Positions 33,317 through 42,886 of a DNA stretch of 64,000 bases are shown here, in pieces (the stretch's first letter is position 1; each line of letters begins with the position of its first letter). Origin of the DNA: Paenibacillus lacisoli (lineage in GTDB: Bacteria; Bacillota; Bacilli; Paenibacillales; Paenibacillaceae); assembly GCF_030580655.1 (NCBI RefSeq), contig NZ_JAUQTB010000012.1:48324-112323 (forward strand), in the 5' to 3' direction. The notes below the pieces were generated by a model. The model was not told the DNA's origin, searched no databases, and saw nothing but the letters and a program-made list of their open reading frames with translations. Made by a program: the position numbers and the translations under genes.

Positions 33317-35368
33317 ATGTTCAAGAAGCTTTTCGGCGTACTCCAACGTGTCGGTAAAGCTCTGATGCTTCCAGTAGCGATCCTTCCGGCAGCCGGTTTG
33401 CTGCTTGGTATCGGTAACGCTCTGGTCAATCCGGATCTGATTGACTATCTGCCGTTCCTTGGGAACGGCGTAGTTAACTCCATCGCCACCATTATGATGA
33501 ATGCGGGTCAAATTGTCTTTGACAACCTGGCTCTGCTGTTCGCTGTAGGTGTAGCGGTAGGTCTTGCGAATGGTGAAGGAGTTGCGGGTCTCGCAGCTAT
33601 CATTGGCTACCTGGTTATGAACGTAACCCTTGGAACCGCGGTAGGGGTAACACCTGGCCTGATCGCACAGCAAATTCCTGGATATGCCAGTGTTCTTGGT
33701 ATTCCAACGCTGTCAACGGGTGTGTTCGGCGGTATCATCATAGGTATACTGGCCGCATCGATGTATAACAGGTTCTTCAAAATCGAGCTGCCTTCCTACC
33801 TCGGCTTCTTTGCAGGGAAGCGGTTCGTACCAATCATTACTTCTTTGGGCGCATTGATCATCGGTCTGATCCTTGTGATCATCTGGCCTCCAATCCAGCA
33901 CGGTCTGAATGCGGTATCGCATTTCATGGTTGATTCCAATCCGACGCTGGCTGCCTTTATCTTCGGGGTCATTGAACGTTCTCTGATTCCTTTTGGTCTG
34001 CATCACATTTTCTACTCTCCATTCTGGTTCGAGTTCGGTGAGTATGTGAACAAAGCCGGGCAAGTCATTCGTGGTGACCAGCATATCTTTATGGCTCAGC
34101 TGCGTGACGGTGTGCCGTTCACAGCCGGTACATTCCAGGTTGGTAAGTTCCCGTTCATGATGTTCGGTCTTCCGGCTGCCGCATTGGCGATGTACCATGA
34201 AGCTAGACCGGAGCATAAGAAATATGTAGCCGGCATTATGGGTTCGGCTGCCCTGACTACGTTCCTGACAGGGATTACCGAGCCGCTGGAGTTCTCGTTC
34301 CTGTTCGTAGCTCCACTGCTGTTCGCAGTCCACGCTGTATTCGCAGGTCTGTCCTTTATGACCATGCAAATTCTGGGCGTCAAAATCGGTATGACCTTCT
34401 CCGGCGGTTTCATTGACTTCCTGATCTTCGGGATTCTGCCGAACCGTACGCCATGGTGGTGGGTCATTATCGTAGGTCTTGTTCTGGCGGTTATCTACTA
34501 CTTCGGCTTCCGCTTCATTATCCGCAAGTTCAACCTGAAAACACCAGGTCGTGAAGAAGCTTCGGAAGATACACCCGCAGCCGGTTCCGGCGCAGGCAGC
34601 ACCGACGATCTTCCGCACAACATTCTGGCTGCATTCGGCGGTCCGAGCAACATCAAGCATCTGGATGCTTGTATTACGCGCCTGCGGATCGAGGTTAATG
34701 AGAAGTCGAACGTAAGCAAAGACCGTCTGAAGCAGCTGGGCGCATCCGGTGTGCTTGAAGTTGGTAACAACGTTCAGGCGATCTTCGGTACCCGTTCAGA
34801 TACGATCAAGTCCCAAATGCAGGATATCATTGCGGGCCGTACACCGGCTCCGGCAGCACCAGCGCCAGCACCAGAAGCTGAGAAGGAAGCGGGCGAAACG
34901 GGCAGCGCCATTGTTGCTGAAGATATCGTGATGCCGGTGAACGGTGAACTGGTGGATATCTCGAACGTACCTGATCCTGTATTTGCAGAGCGCATGACCG
35001 GCGACGGCTTTGGTGTCATCCCGCATGATGGCAAAATTGTTTCTCCGGTCTATGGTAAAGTCTTCAACGTATTCCCGAGCAAACATGCGGTCGGCATTAT
35101 GTCGGACGGCGGTAAAGAAGTACTGGTGCACATCGGTGTGAATACGGTGAAGCTGAAAGGCCAAGGCTTCACGGTTCTCGTTCAGGAAGGTGATCTGGTA
35201 GCAGCCGGTCAGCCAATTATGGAAGTGGATCTGGAATATGTCAAAGCAAATGCCAAGTCCATTATCTCTCCAATCATCTTCTCCAACCTGCCTGCAGGTG
35301 CTGCAGTTACGCTTGAGAAAACAGGCGTGCTGAAAGCGGGCGAAGATAAAATTATCACCATTAAATAA
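33317..35368 (+). CDS. ptsG: Glucose-specific PTS permease, EIICBA
   Basis: A 683-residue single-chain glucose transporter. The IIC membrane domain (about 1-410) shows the glucose-family segments GVIERSLIPFGLHHIFY and FLTGITEPLEFSFLF. IIB (about 430-515) has the phosphorylated cysteine in LDACITRLRIEV (about residue 452). A flexible Ala/Pro linker leads to IIA (about 545-683), with the active histidine in VLVHIGVNTVKLKG (about 605). ATG 33317 follows AAGGGAAG; a GTG three codons earlier is less likely. Glucose is taken up and phosphorylated via PtsI, HPr, IIA and IIB. Expression is controlled by GlcT through the leader. Confidence 0.96.
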   Translation: MFKKLFGVLQRVGKALMLPVAILPAAGLLLGIGNALVNPDLIDYLPFLGNGVVNSIATIMMNAGQIVFDNLALLFAVGVAVGLANGEGVAGLAAIIGYLVMNVTLGTAVGVTPGLIAQQIPGYASVLGIPTLSTGVFGGIIIGILAASMYNRFFKIELPSYLGFFAGKRFVPIITSLGALIIGLILVIIWPPIQHGLNAVSHFMVDSNPTLAAFIFGVIERSLIPFGLHHIFYSPFWFEFGEYVNKAGQVIRGDQHIFMAQLRDGVPFTAGTFQVGKFPFMMFGLPAAALAMYHEARPEHKKYVAGIMGSAALTTFLTGITEPLEFSFLFVAPLLFAVHAVFAGLSFMTMQILGVKIGMTFSGGFIDFLIFGILPNRTPWWWVIIVGLVLAVIYYFGFRFIIRKFNLKTPGREEASEDTPAAGSGAGSTDDLPHNILAAFGGPSNIKHLDACITRLRIEVNEKSNVSKDRLKQLGASGVLEVGNNVQAIFGTRSDTIKSQMQDIIAGRTPAPAAPAPAPEAEKEAGETGSAIVAEDIVMPVNGELVDISNVPDPVFAERMTGDGFGVIPHDGKIVSPVYGKVFNVFPSKHAVGIMSDGGKEVLVHIGVNTVKLKGQGFTVLVQEGDLVAAGQPIMEVDLEYVKANAKSIISPIIFSNLPAGAAVTLEKTGVLKAGEDKIITIK

Positions 35369-35447
35369 GCAGCAGTGTCAGCATCAAAGGTTCCGCCTGT
35401 CAGTAATCGACCCGCTTTTGGGTAAGAATACGATAGGCGGAGCAAAA

Positions 35448-35476
35448 TTGCTTTTGTTGAACTGATTTCTTAATAT
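35448..35476 (+). promoter_or_regulatory. ptsH: Possible internal promoter before ptsH
   Basis: TTGCTT and TAATAT are 17 bp apart, 35 bp before the ptsH start. A hairpin (TCCGCCT/AGGCGGA, about 35389-35437) lies upstream. An extra promoter would keep HPr and EI expressed without glucose. Confidence 0.4.
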
Positions 35477-35511
35477 GTAAACTATACTCAAATGAAAGTA
35501 GGATGATGATT

Positions 35512-35787
35512 ATGCAACAAACATTCAGAATTACAGACGAAGACGGTATCCATGCACGTCCAGCGACAGCGCTGGTAAACACAGCGAACAAGTTCAGCGG
35601 TGTAGAATCTTTTGCAGAAGCTAACGGTAAAAAAGTAACCCTGAAATCCATTCTGGGCGTATTGTCCCTGGGTCTGGAGCAAGGTGACACAATTAGTATC
35701 ATCTGCGAGGGCGGTAATGAGTCCGAAGCACTTCAGGCACTGCAGGACGTGATGATTAACGAAGGGTTGGGCGAGCTGAATGCTTAA
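35512..35787 (+). CDS. ptsH: Phosphocarrier protein HPr
   Basis: A 91-residue HPr. The PTS phosphorylation site is the histidine in DGIHARPAT (residue 14 here), and the HPr kinase target serine is in [11 protein letters not shown] (Ser46). It passes phosphate from enzyme I to sugar permeases and, when phosphorylated on the serine, acts as co-repressor for CcpA. The start at 35512 matches the family opening [12 protein letters not shown]; two further ATGs lie just upstream within AGGATGATG. It overlaps ptsI by eight bases. Confidence 0.96.
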   Translation: MQQTFRITDEDGIHARPATALVNTANKFSGVESFAEANGKKVTLKSILGVLSLGLEQGDTISIICEGGNESEALQALQDVMINEGLGELNA

Positions 35788-37492
35788 AATCTCCGGGATT
35801 GCGGCCTCGGCAGGCATTGCCATTGCTCGGGCGTTTATCTTGGAGCACCCTGATTACTCTGTAGAGAAACGCTCGGTTGAAGATACCCAGGCGGAAGTTT
35901 CCAAGCTCGACGCTGCACTGGCCCAGTCGCAGTCAGAGCTGGAGGCGATTAAGGAGCGTACGCTCCAGGAGCTGGGTGAGAAGAAGGCGGAAATTTTCGC
36001 TTCCCACCTGCTGATCCTGAACGACCCTGAATTGATCGATCCGGTTAAAGCCATGATCACGAACGAGAAGGTGAATGCGGAGTTCGCACTCAATGAGACG
36101 GCTAACCAGTTCATCTCCATGTTCGAGAACATGAAAAGTGCTTATCTGCAGGAACGCGCAGCGGATATGCGTGACGTAACCAAACGGATTCTTAACCATC
36201 TGCTTGGCTTGAAATTTATGAGCCCTGCCGAGATCAGTGAAGAAACGATCGTACTTGCGGAAGATCTGACACCATCCGATACTGCACAGCTGAACCGCCA
36301 ATACGTTAAAGGCTTCGCCACCAATATTGGCGGGCGTACATCCCACTCTGCTATCATGGCCCGTTCTCTTGAAATTCCTGCTGTAGTAGGAACCAAAGAG
36401 GTACTGTCTCAAGCCAAGAGCGGCGATCTTATTATCGTGGACGGCTTGGACGGGAACGTATTCATTAACCCTTCGGATGACATTGTGGCTGAATACCGCA
36501 AGAAGCAGGAAGCCTACGATCTTCAAATTGCGGAGTGGAGAAAGCTTCGTGATGAAGAGACGGTATCCAAAGACGGCGTTCACGTTGAACTGGCGGCTAA
36601 CATTGGTACGCCAAATGATGTGGCGGGTGTCCTGGACAACGGCGGCGAAGGGGTAGGCCTCTACCGGACCGAGTTCCTGTACATGGGGCGCGACAAGCTT
36701 CCTTCCGAAGATGTGCAGTACAATGCGTACAAAACCGTTCTTGAGAAAATGGAAGGCAAGCCAGTCGTTGTCCGCACCTTGGATATCGGCGGTGACAAGG
36801 AGCTGTCTTACCTGCAGCTGCCCAAAGAGATGAATCCGTTCCTCGGATTCCGGGCCGTGCGTCTATGCCTGGACCGCCAGGATATTTTCCGGACACAGCT
36901 GCGTGCTTTGCTCCGTGCCAGCGTGCACGGCAACCTGCGTATCATGTTCCCGATGATCGCCACACTGGGTGAGTTCCGTGAAGCCAAAGCGCTCTTGCTC
37001 GAAGAGAAAGAGAAGCTGGCAGCAGAAGGAACTCCGGTGTCGGAGGATATCCAGCTCGGCATTATGGTGGAGATTCCATCCACGGCTGTGCTGGCAGACC
37101 AGTTTGCCAAAGAAGTGGACTTCTTCAGTATCGGCACCAACGATCTGATCCAGTACACGATGGCAGCTGACCGTATGAATGAGCGTGTGTCTTATCTGTA
37201 TCAGCCATACAACCCGGCGATTCTGCGTCTGGTCAAAATGGTCATTGATGCAGCGCACCGTGAAGGCCGCTGGGTCGGCATGTGTGGGGAGATGGCAGGC
37301 GATCAGACAGCGATTCCGCTGCTGCTCGGTCTGGGACTTGATGAATTCAGCATGAGTGCTACCTCTATTCTTCCTGCACGCAGCCTGATCTCCAAGCTGT
37401 CCCGTACAGATATGGAGTCTCTGGCGGCGAAAGCGCTGGAGATGCAAACGGCTGAACAGGTGGTTGAGCTCGTTCAGAGCATCGAAGCTTAA
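35780..37492 (+). CDS. ptsI: PTS enzyme I (phosphoenolpyruvate-protein phosphotransferase)
   Basis: Enzyme I takes phosphate from phosphoenolpyruvate and gives it to HPr. The 570-residue protein has the HPr-binding helical domain (about 25-145), the active histidine in [17 protein letters not shown] (residue 189), and the C-terminal PEP-binding barrel with [24 protein letters not shown] and the essential cysteine in GMCGEMAGD. Its ATG lies within the last codons of ptsH, so translation is coupled. A terminator follows. Confidence 0.97.
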   Translation: MLKISGIAASAGIAIARAFILEHPDYSVEKRSVEDTQAEVSKLDAALAQSQSELEAIKERTLQELGEKKAEIFASHLLILNDPELIDPVKAMITNEKVNAEFALNETANQFISMFENMKSAYLQERAADMRDVTKRILNHLLGLKFMSPAEISEETIVLAEDLTPSDTAQLNRQYVKGFATNIGGRTSHSAIMARSLEIPAVVGTKEVLSQAKSGDLIIVDGLDGNVFINPSDDIVAEYRKKQEAYDLQIAEWRKLRDEETVSKDGVHVELAANIGTPNDVAGVLDNGGEGVGLYRTEFLYMGRDKLPSEDVQYNAYKTVLEKMEGKPVVVRTLDIGGDKELSYLQLPKEMNPFLGFRAVRLCLDRQDIFRTQLRALLRASVHGNLRIMFPMIATLGEFREAKALLLEEKEKLAAEGTPVSEDIQLGIMVEIPSTAVLADQFAKEVDFFSIGTNDLIQYTMAADRMNERVSYLYQPYNPAILRLVKMVIDAAHREGRWVGMCGEMAGDQTAIPLLLGLGLDEFSMSATSILPARSLISKLSRTDMESLAAKALEMQTAEQVVELVQSIEA

Positions 37493-37580
37493 CGGGATTT
37501 TTTCATCGGGTTTGACTTTGATTTTTCAAGGCGAGTTTTTCTTTTTCCAACAACAACGTATGGCAGCCTGGTGCTGCGTG

Positions 37581-37628
37581 GGACTGTGCTGTTGACCGCT
37601 TCGGCGGCTGACAGGCAGTCCTTTTTTT
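37581..37628 (+). terminator. Terminator of ptsGHI
   Basis: GGACTG with an extended, slightly bulged stem to CAGTCC, loop TTCG, then seven T. It lies 90 bases after ptsI. Confidence 0.82.
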
Positions 37629-37655
37629 GTTCTTTTTTGACCCTTGGCCCGCGCC

Positions 37656-37704
37656 AAAAGACCTGTTCTTACGCAGCAGATTCGCTGCAGAGAACAGGTC
37701 TTTT
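37656..37704 (-). terminator. Terminator of the gcvT-gcvPA-gcvPB operon
   Basis: A 14-bp perfect stem (AAAAGACCTGTTCT and complement) with an inner GCAGC/GCTGC pairing; T residues close it on the minus strand, 20 bases after gcvPB. Confidence 0.82.
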
Positions 37705-37723
37705 CGGGGACTAGAAGTTGGCT

Positions 37724-39190
37724 TTAGCTGCAGGCACAGTTTAATACCGGCTTACGTGCAGCAGTGGTTTCATCCAGACGGGTAACGGGGGTGGTGTACG
37801 GCGCATTGAGCAGAAGCTCCGGATTTTCCTTCGCTTCGTGTACGATGGCAATCATCGTATCGATGAAGCCGTCCAGCGTCTCTTTGCTCTCGGTCTCCGT
37901 AGGCTCAATCATGATACATTCTTCTACGTTCAGCGGGAAATAAATGGTTGGCGGGTGATAGCCGAAATCGAGCAGCCTTTTGGCTACGTCTAAGGTGCGG
38001 ATGCCGTACTGCTTCAAGCTGCTGCCGGACATGACAAATTCGTGCTTGCAGACTTTCTTGAAGGGCACCTCATAGTAAGGAGCAAGACGGGCCATCATGT
38101 AGTTCGCATTCAGCACCGCGCATTCGGATACCCGGCGCAGGCCTTCCGGTCCGTAAGTGCGCATATAAGCATAAGCACGAACAAGGATGCCAAAGTTGCC
38201 GTAATACGCTTTGACCCGGCCAATCGATTCTTCCCCTTCGCGGTCCCAGGTGTAGCTGCCATCTGGATTGCGGACTACCATTGGCTTAGGCAGATATGGG
38301 ATCAGCTTGTTCTTCACGCCAACCGGTCCGGAACCAGGACCGCCGCCTCCATGCGGTGTGCTCATCGTTTTATGCAGATTGAGATGCACCACGTCGAAGC
38401 CCATATCGCCAGGGCGCGTAATACCCATGATGGCATTGGAGTTGGCGCCGTCATAATAGAGCAGTCCGCCTGCCTCATGGACAATGGCTGCAATATCCAC
38501 GATCTGCTCCTCGAACAGACCCAGTGTATTTGGGTTCGTCAGCATCAGGGCTGCGGTCTCGCTGCTAACTGCACCGCGCAGGGCATCCAGATCCACCAGG
38601 CCTTCGGGAGTGGAAGGAATGGTGATTGTCTCGAATCCTGCCACCGTTGCACTCGCCGGGTTTGTTCCGTGCGAGGAATCTGGGACAATAACCTTGGTCC
38701 GTCGTTCACCGCGGTTCTCGTGATAGGCACGAATCATCATCAGGCCGGTCCATTCTCCATGGGCTCCAGCAGCAGGCTGCAGGGTGACAGCGTCCATGCC
38801 GGTTAAGCCTGCGAGGTCCTGCTGCAGGGTATATAGCATTTCCATAGCGCCCTGGATGCTTGCTTCCGGCTGGTACGGATGGATTTTGGCTAGTCCTGCA
38901 TAGCGGGCCACATCTTCATTAACTTTTGGGTTATATTTCATCGTACAGGAGCCGAGCGGGTAGAAGCCGTTATCGACACCGAAGTTGCGGCGGGACAGGC
39001 TGGTATAGTGTCGGATGACATCGACTTCATAAACTTCTGGCAGTGCGGGCGCCTCCGGACGAAGGAATTCGGCTGGAATCAGTTCAGCAGATGGTGTTAC
39101 CGGCACATCACATTCAGGAAGGGAGTAGCCGACACGACCTTCACGGCTCAATTCAAAAATAAGTGCTTGATCATGCTTCTCCTGTGTCAC
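37724..39190 (-). CDS. gcvPB: Glycine dehydrogenase (decarboxylating) subunit 2
   Basis: This subunit carries the pyridoxal phosphate of the glycine-cleavage P-protein. The lysine lies in [20 protein letters not shown], and [15 protein letters not shown] and [11 protein letters not shown] are conserved cofactor contacts. The length of 488 residues is normal for the split (two-subunit) form. It starts with GTG that overlaps the gcvPA stop (GTGA), with GGGGGA upstream. With gcvPA it decarboxylates glycine and moves the aminomethyl group onto lipoyl-GcvH. Confidence 0.95.
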   Translation of the reverse strand: MTQEKHDQALIFELSREGRVGYSLPECDVPVTPSAELIPAEFLRPEAPALPEVYEVDVIRHYTSLSRRNFGVDNGFYPLGSCTMKYNPKVNEDVARYAGLAKIHPYQPEASIQGAMEMLYTLQQDLAGLTGMDAVTLQPAAGAHGEWTGLMMIRAYHENRGERRTKVIVPDSSHGTNPASATVAGFETITIPSTPEGLVDLDALRGAVSSETAALMLTNPNTLGLFEEQIVDIAAIVHEAGGLLYYDGANSNAIMGITRPGDMGFDVVHLNLHKTMSTPHGGGGPGSGPVGVKNKLIPYLPKPMVVRNPDGSYTWDREGEESIGRVKAYYGNFGILVRAYAYMRTYGPEGLRRVSECAVLNANYMMARLAPYYEVPFKKVCKHEFVMSGSSLKQYGIRTLDVAKRLLDFGYHPPTIYFPLNVEECIMIEPTETESKETLDGFIDTMIAIVHEAKENPELLLNAPYTTPVTRLDETTAARKPVLNCACS

Positions 39191-40542
39191 AGCGATTCCC
39201 CCATTACTTGAGCAAATTGGTCGATCTCCTCTTTGGTTCTCCGTTCGGTTACGGCAATCAGCATATGATTCTTCAGCTCCGGGTACTCTTCTCCCAGATC
39301 ATAACCGCCGATAAATCCGGCTTCGAGCAGCTTGCTCTGGAGCGTCATCATGTCAACGGACTCCGGCAGTTGAACGACAAATTCATTAAAGGTTGGTGCA
39401 TTAAAGGCGGATTCAATACCAGAAAGAGCGGTAACCTGCTGCAGGGCATAGCGGGATTTGTTCAGGTTCAGTTCGGCTACTTCAAGCATGCCTTGTTTGC
39501 CGAGCAGGGACAGGTATACAGAAGCAGACAGGGCCAGCAGTGCCTGGTTGGAGCAGATATTCGAGGTCGCTTTCTCGCGGCGGATATGCTGTTCACGGGC
39601 CTGCAGTGTCAAAACGAAGCCTCGTTTGCCGTTGCGGTCGACCGTCTGGCCTACAATTCGTCCCGGCATTCGTCTCATATGAGCACTGGATACGGCGAAA
39701 AATCCGCAGGTTGGACCGCCAAGCGAAGAGGCGATGCCCAGCGGCTGCGCGTCACCCACTACGATATCAGCGCCAAGCTTGCCCGGAGGCTGCAGCAGAC
39801 CGAGGGAGATGGGATTGGAACTGACGACAAGGAGTCCGCCATGCTCATGCGTAAAGCTGCTGCAGCTCTGCACATCTTCAACAGCTCCGAAAAAGTTAGG
39901 ATTCTGAATAAGCACTGCGGCTGTCTGGTCGTTTACCGCTGCTTGAAGGGCCTCATAGTCGGTAACACCGTCTTTATAATCGATCTCAATGACTTCCAGA
40001 TTCAGACCGTGTGCGTAAGTGGCGAGCACCTGTCTTGCTTCCGGATGAACCGTTCTTGATACAAGAATTTGCTTGCGGCGTGTTGCTGCGGCAGCAAGAT
40101 TTGCGGCTTCTGCCAAGGCGGTCGCGCCATCGTACATGCTGGCATTCGCTACGGCCATACCGGTCAGCTCGCAAATATAGGATTGGAATTCGAAGATGGC
40201 CTGCAGTTCGCCCTGACTGATCTCTGGCTGATAGGGAGTGTAGGCTGTATAAAATTCCGAACGGGAAATGACATGGTTAATGACAGATGGAATATGATGG
40301 TCATAAATGCCTGCACCCAGGAAGCTTGCATGGGTGTCGGTGCTGGCGTTCAGCGAAGCGAGCTTCGCCATATGGCGGGTCAGCGCCGATTCATCCAGGC
40401 GGGAGGAGACCGGCAGTTCACCGCGGAAGCGGATGTTCTCCGGAATATCCTGGAACAGTTCCTCGACGGAGTCTGCCCCTATGGCAGCGAGCATTTCAGC
40501 CTGGTCCTGTTCGGTCATTGGCAGATAACGATGGTTCTTCAT
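39187..40542 (-). CDS. gcvPA: Glycine dehydrogenase (decarboxylating) subunit 1
   Basis: The 451-residue partner of gcvPB, forming the split P-protein of the glycine cleavage system. It opens [20 protein letters not shown], the family's usual start, and contains [34 protein letters not shown] and the domain block [17 protein letters not shown]. The ATG overlaps the gcvT stop (ATGA), and GAAAGGAG lies upstream. Stop-start overlaps on both sides indicate tightly coupled translation of gcvT-gcvPA-gcvPB. Confidence 0.95.
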   Translation of the reverse strand: MKNHRYLPMTEQDQAEMLAAIGADSVEELFQDIPENIRFRGELPVSSRLDESALTRHMAKLASLNASTDTHASFLGAGIYDHHIPSVINHVISRSEFYTAYTPYQPEISQGELQAIFEFQSYICELTGMAVANASMYDGATALAEAANLAAAATRRKQILVSRTVHPEARQVLATYAHGLNLEVIEIDYKDGVTDYEALQAAVNDQTAAVLIQNPNFFGAVEDVQSCSSFTHEHGGLLVVSSNPISLGLLQPPGKLGADIVVGDAQPLGIASSLGGPTCGFFAVSSAHMRRMPGRIVGQTVDRNGKRGFVLTLQAREQHIRREKATSNICSNQALLALSASVYLSLLGKQGMLEVAELNLNKSRYALQQVTALSGIESAFNAPTFNEFVVQLPESVDMMTLQSKLLEAGFIGGYDLGEEYPELKNHMLIAVTERRTKEEIDQFAQVMGESL

Positions 40543-41663
40543 GAAGGGTTAACTCCTTTCGACGGCGCCTGTTTTTTGTAGAATGGAGCTTTGACAACCT
40601 CAGCCTTAAGCTTCTTGCCGCGTATTTCCACTTCCAGCGGTGTTCCAATGGCTGTGTACTTGCTGTCGATCAGAGCAAGCCCGAGGTTACGCTTCAGAGT
40701 TGGGGACTGTGTGCCTGTAGTAATCTCGCCAATCAACACACCGTCTGCGTGAACCGGGTAATGAGGACGGGGGATGCCGCGTTCAATCACTTCAATGCCA
40801 ACGAGCTTGCGTGGAACTCCGTTCTGTTTTTGTTCCTCCAGTGCAGTGCGTCCGATAAAGTCGCCTTTATCCCATTTCACGAAGAAGCCAACGCCCGCTT
40901 CGAGCGGACTGATCGTTGGGGACAACTCCTGGCCATAGAGCGGAAGTTTTGCTTCGAAACGAAGGGTATCCCGTGCGCCGAGTCCTGCGGGCACCAACCC
41001 ATGTGGTTGGCCTGCTTCCAGGAGAGCCTTCCATACGGCCGGGGCATCAGCCGAATTCAGGTACAGTTCAAATCCGTCTTCACCGGTATAGCCGGTACGT
41101 GAGATCAGAGCATAGACACCAGCTACCGGCACTTGCTGAAGAAAACGATAGGTGCCGAGCGCTGTCACGTCCGCATCCGTCAAGCACGACAGAATCCGCT
41201 CGGCTTCCGGTCCCTGGAGTGCCAGCAGGGCAGTCACATCGGACTGGTTCTCCATCATCACGCCGCCGGTCAGGTGCTGCTGCAGCCATTCCCAGTCCTT
41301 CGTGATATTTGAGGCGTTAACGACCAGCATGTATTGCTCTTCAGCCAGCTTATAGACCAGCAGATCATCCACGACGCCGCCGTCCGGATAACACATGAGG
41401 GTGTATTGTGCCTGACCAGGCTCAAGTTTGGATACATCATTCGTGAGCATGCCCTGCAGAAAGGCTTCCGCTTGTTCACCATGAACCAGAAATTCTCCCA
41501 TATGGGACACATCGAATAAGCCGGCTTGGGTACGGACTGCTTCGTGTTCCTTTTGAATTCCGATGAACTGCACCGGCAGCTCCCATCCGCCAAAGTCAAT
41601 GCAGCGTACGCCTGGCTGCTTACTGTAGAGCGGGTATAACGGTGTTCTTAACAATTCGCTCAA
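40539..41663 (-). CDS. gcvT: Aminomethyltransferase (glycine cleavage T-protein)
   Basis: GcvT releases ammonia from the aminomethyl-lipoyl intermediate and transfers the one-carbon unit to tetrahydrofolate. The protein shows [38 protein letters not shown] and [12 protein letters not shown]. The best start is TTG at 41663, preceded by GGGGTG and giving 374 residues that begin [13 protein letters not shown], in register with known T-proteins; the open frame continues 31 codons further but into the riboswitch region. First gene of the operon, controlled by the glycine riboswitch. Confidence 0.93.
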   Translation of the reverse strand: MSELLRTPLYPLYSKQPGVRCIDFGGWELPVQFIGIQKEHEAVRTQAGLFDVSHMGEFLVHGEQAEAFLQGMLTNDVSKLEPGQAQYTLMCYPDGGVVDDLLVYKLAEEQYMLVVNASNITKDWEWLQQHLTGGVMMENQSDVTALLALQGPEAERILSCLTDADVTALGTYRFLQQVPVAGVYALISRTGYTGEDGFELYLNSADAPAVWKALLEAGQPHGLVPAGLGARDTLRFEAKLPLYGQELSPTISPLEAGVGFFVKWDKGDFIGRTALEEQKQNGVPRKLVGIEVIERGIPRPHYPVHADGVLIGEITTGTQSPTLKRNLGLALIDSKYTAIGTPLEVEIRGKKLKAEVVKAPFYKKQAPSKGVNPS

Positions 41664-41702
41664 GCCATTCACCCCGTTTGTTGGATTTAGACAGTATGCT
41701 GT

Positions 41703-41773
41703 TGAAAATAGAAAAGGACAGGTCAAGGAATAAGCATACGCCAGCAGCGCATACATTCCATGACTCTGTCCTT
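41703..41773 (-). terminator. gcvT: Riboswitch expression-platform terminator before gcvT
   Basis: On the minus strand AAGGACAG...CTGTCCTT forms the base of a long hairpin, with GTCATGGAAT/ATTCCTTGAC and GTATGCG/CGTATGC above it (G-U pairs included), loop CTGCTGG, then TTTTCTATTTTC. The left arm overlaps the 3' end of the second aptamer, so glycine binding would prevent termination. Confidence 0.78.
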
Positions 41774-41980
41774 GATACCTGAGAGTTACCCCGCATGTTT
41801 CTTGTCGTCCTTGCAGGTTTCCCCTTGGGTGATCCGCCGGGCGGATTCTCTCCAGAGGTGCGTCCGGTAAAAGTCCTTTTGCCTGAGAGATTCACCGCGT
41901 TACGGCTTACTCCTTCGGCGTCGCCTGCCTCACAGCTCCTCATTCTGCCGGGCTGCGGCGGCAATCTCTCCCTTTACGTT
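41759..41980 (-). promoter_or_regulatory. Tandem glycine riboswitch
   Basis: Read on the minus strand, two aptamers follow each other. The first opens GGGAGAGATTGCC, continues GCCGAAGGAGTAAGC and ends GTGAATCTCTCAGGCAAAAG. The second opens ACCTCTGGAGAGAA, continues CACCCAAGGGGAAACC and ends AACTCTCAGGTATCAAGGAC. These are the diagnostic conserved blocks of the glycine (gcvT) riboswitch with a short linker. It should switch on gcvT-gcvPA-gcvPB when glycine is abundant. Confidence 0.95.
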
Positions 41981-42008
41981 CATCCGCTTTTTCGTTTGTC
42001 TATTACCA

Positions 42009-42037
42009 TTAATACGTGAATTTGAACGATGTGTCAA
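42009..42037 (-). promoter_or_regulatory. SigA promoter of the glycine riboswitch/gcv operon
   Basis: A consensus TTGACA and TATTAA lie 17 bp apart on the minus strand; the transcript would start about 20 bases before the first aptamer. Confidence 0.75.
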
Positions 42038-42192
42038 CAAATTTATACACAAAAGACGAATATTCAAATTATAAATATTTGATAATGTTCGACAAATAAA
42101 TTTCCGCCAGCATGATTGACATTTGCGGTGAGCGTGACTTAATCTTATCCTGTGCAACTGAAGCGGAGAAATCGGGAAGCGGGGTTATGAAC

Positions 42193-42582
42193 ATGAGTGA
42201 AATCAAAGAAGGATATCGTTATAGCGAAGAGCATGAATGGGTAAAGGTCACGGAGACAGGGACTCTCCTTGTCGGAATTTCGGATTTTGCGCAGCATCAG
42301 CTGGGAGATATCGTCTTTGTGGAGCTGCCTGAAGAAGGTGCCAAGGTAGAGGCCGGGGCAGGCATCGGAACGATTGAATCCGTTAAAACCGTATCCGACC
42401 TGTTTGCACCGCTCAGCGGCAAAGTCATCCGGGTGAACAGCGGACTGCAGGATGAACCGCAGCTGGTTAACGAATCACCCTATGAAGAGGGCTGGATGAT
42501 CGAGCTCGAAGTGAGCGGGGATCCGGAGGAACTGCTGGCCGGACTGCTGTCACCAGATGCTTATAAGGCACTTATAGACTAA
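42193..42582 (+). CDS. gcvH: Glycine cleavage system H-protein
   Basis: GcvH is the lipoyl carrier that shuttles the aminomethyl group between P-, T- and L-proteins. The 129-residue protein opens [17 protein letters not shown] and carries the lipoylated lysine in [18 protein letters not shown]. Start 42193 is favoured by family alignment, with AAGCGGGG eight bases before it; ATG 42187 is the alternative. It is divergent from the riboswitch-controlled operon, so it has a separate promoter: TTGACA at 42116 is a candidate -35 but with no good -10. A terminator follows. Confidence 0.95.
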   Translation: MSEIKEGYRYSEEHEWVKVTETGTLLVGISDFAQHQLGDIVFVELPEEGAKVEAGAGIGTIESVKTVSDLFAPLSGKVIRVNSGLQDEPQLVNESPYEEGWMIELEVSGDPEELLAGLLSPDAYKALID

Positions 42583-42614
42583 GAGTTTAGACTAGTATGA
42601 ATGAATAAGCGCAC

Positions 42615-42648
42615 AATAGCCTTACCCGATAGGGGTAGGGCTATTTTT
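42615..42648 (+). terminator. Terminator of gcvH
   Basis: AATAGCC-TTACCC pairs with GGGTAGGGCTATT around GATAG, followed by TTTT. Confidence 0.85.
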
Positions 42649-42748
42649 CGTATTTGTGTTTTGGAAAACACCCTGCGGGTAACAGAGACTAAAGACTTTG
42701 TTTTAATGTTGTCATGAACCTTGATGACTAAAGTGTGTTTTCATTTCG

Positions 42749-42777
42749 TTGCTGAAGATACCGTTTTCATTTACGAT
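42749..42777 (+). promoter_or_regulatory. mtlA: Possible SigA promoter of the mtl operon
   Basis: TTGCTG and TACGAT lie 17 bp apart, 110 bp before mtlA. The remainder of the 300-bp gcvH-mtlA gap shows no gene. Confidence 0.45.
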
Positions 42778-42786
42778 AAATCCATA

Positions 42787-42800
42787 AGAAAGCGCTACTA
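42787..42800 (+). promoter_or_regulatory. Candidate cre box at the mtl transcription start
   Basis: AGAAAGCGCTACTA keeps the GAAAGCGCT core of cre, with two mismatches to TGNAANCGNTNNCA. It would cover the start site of the promoter just upstream, suitable for CcpA repression. Confidence 0.4.
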
Positions 42801-42886
42801 TTTTTGCTGATGTTTTGCTGCGACATAAAGGCAGATGGAAGCAGAATACAATTCTAATATTTCAAATTTTAAGGGAGGAATTTAAG

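Noticed and set aside
42100..42192. A second glycine riboswitch for gcvH
   Set aside because: None of the conserved aptamer blocks are present on the plus strand upstream of gcvH.
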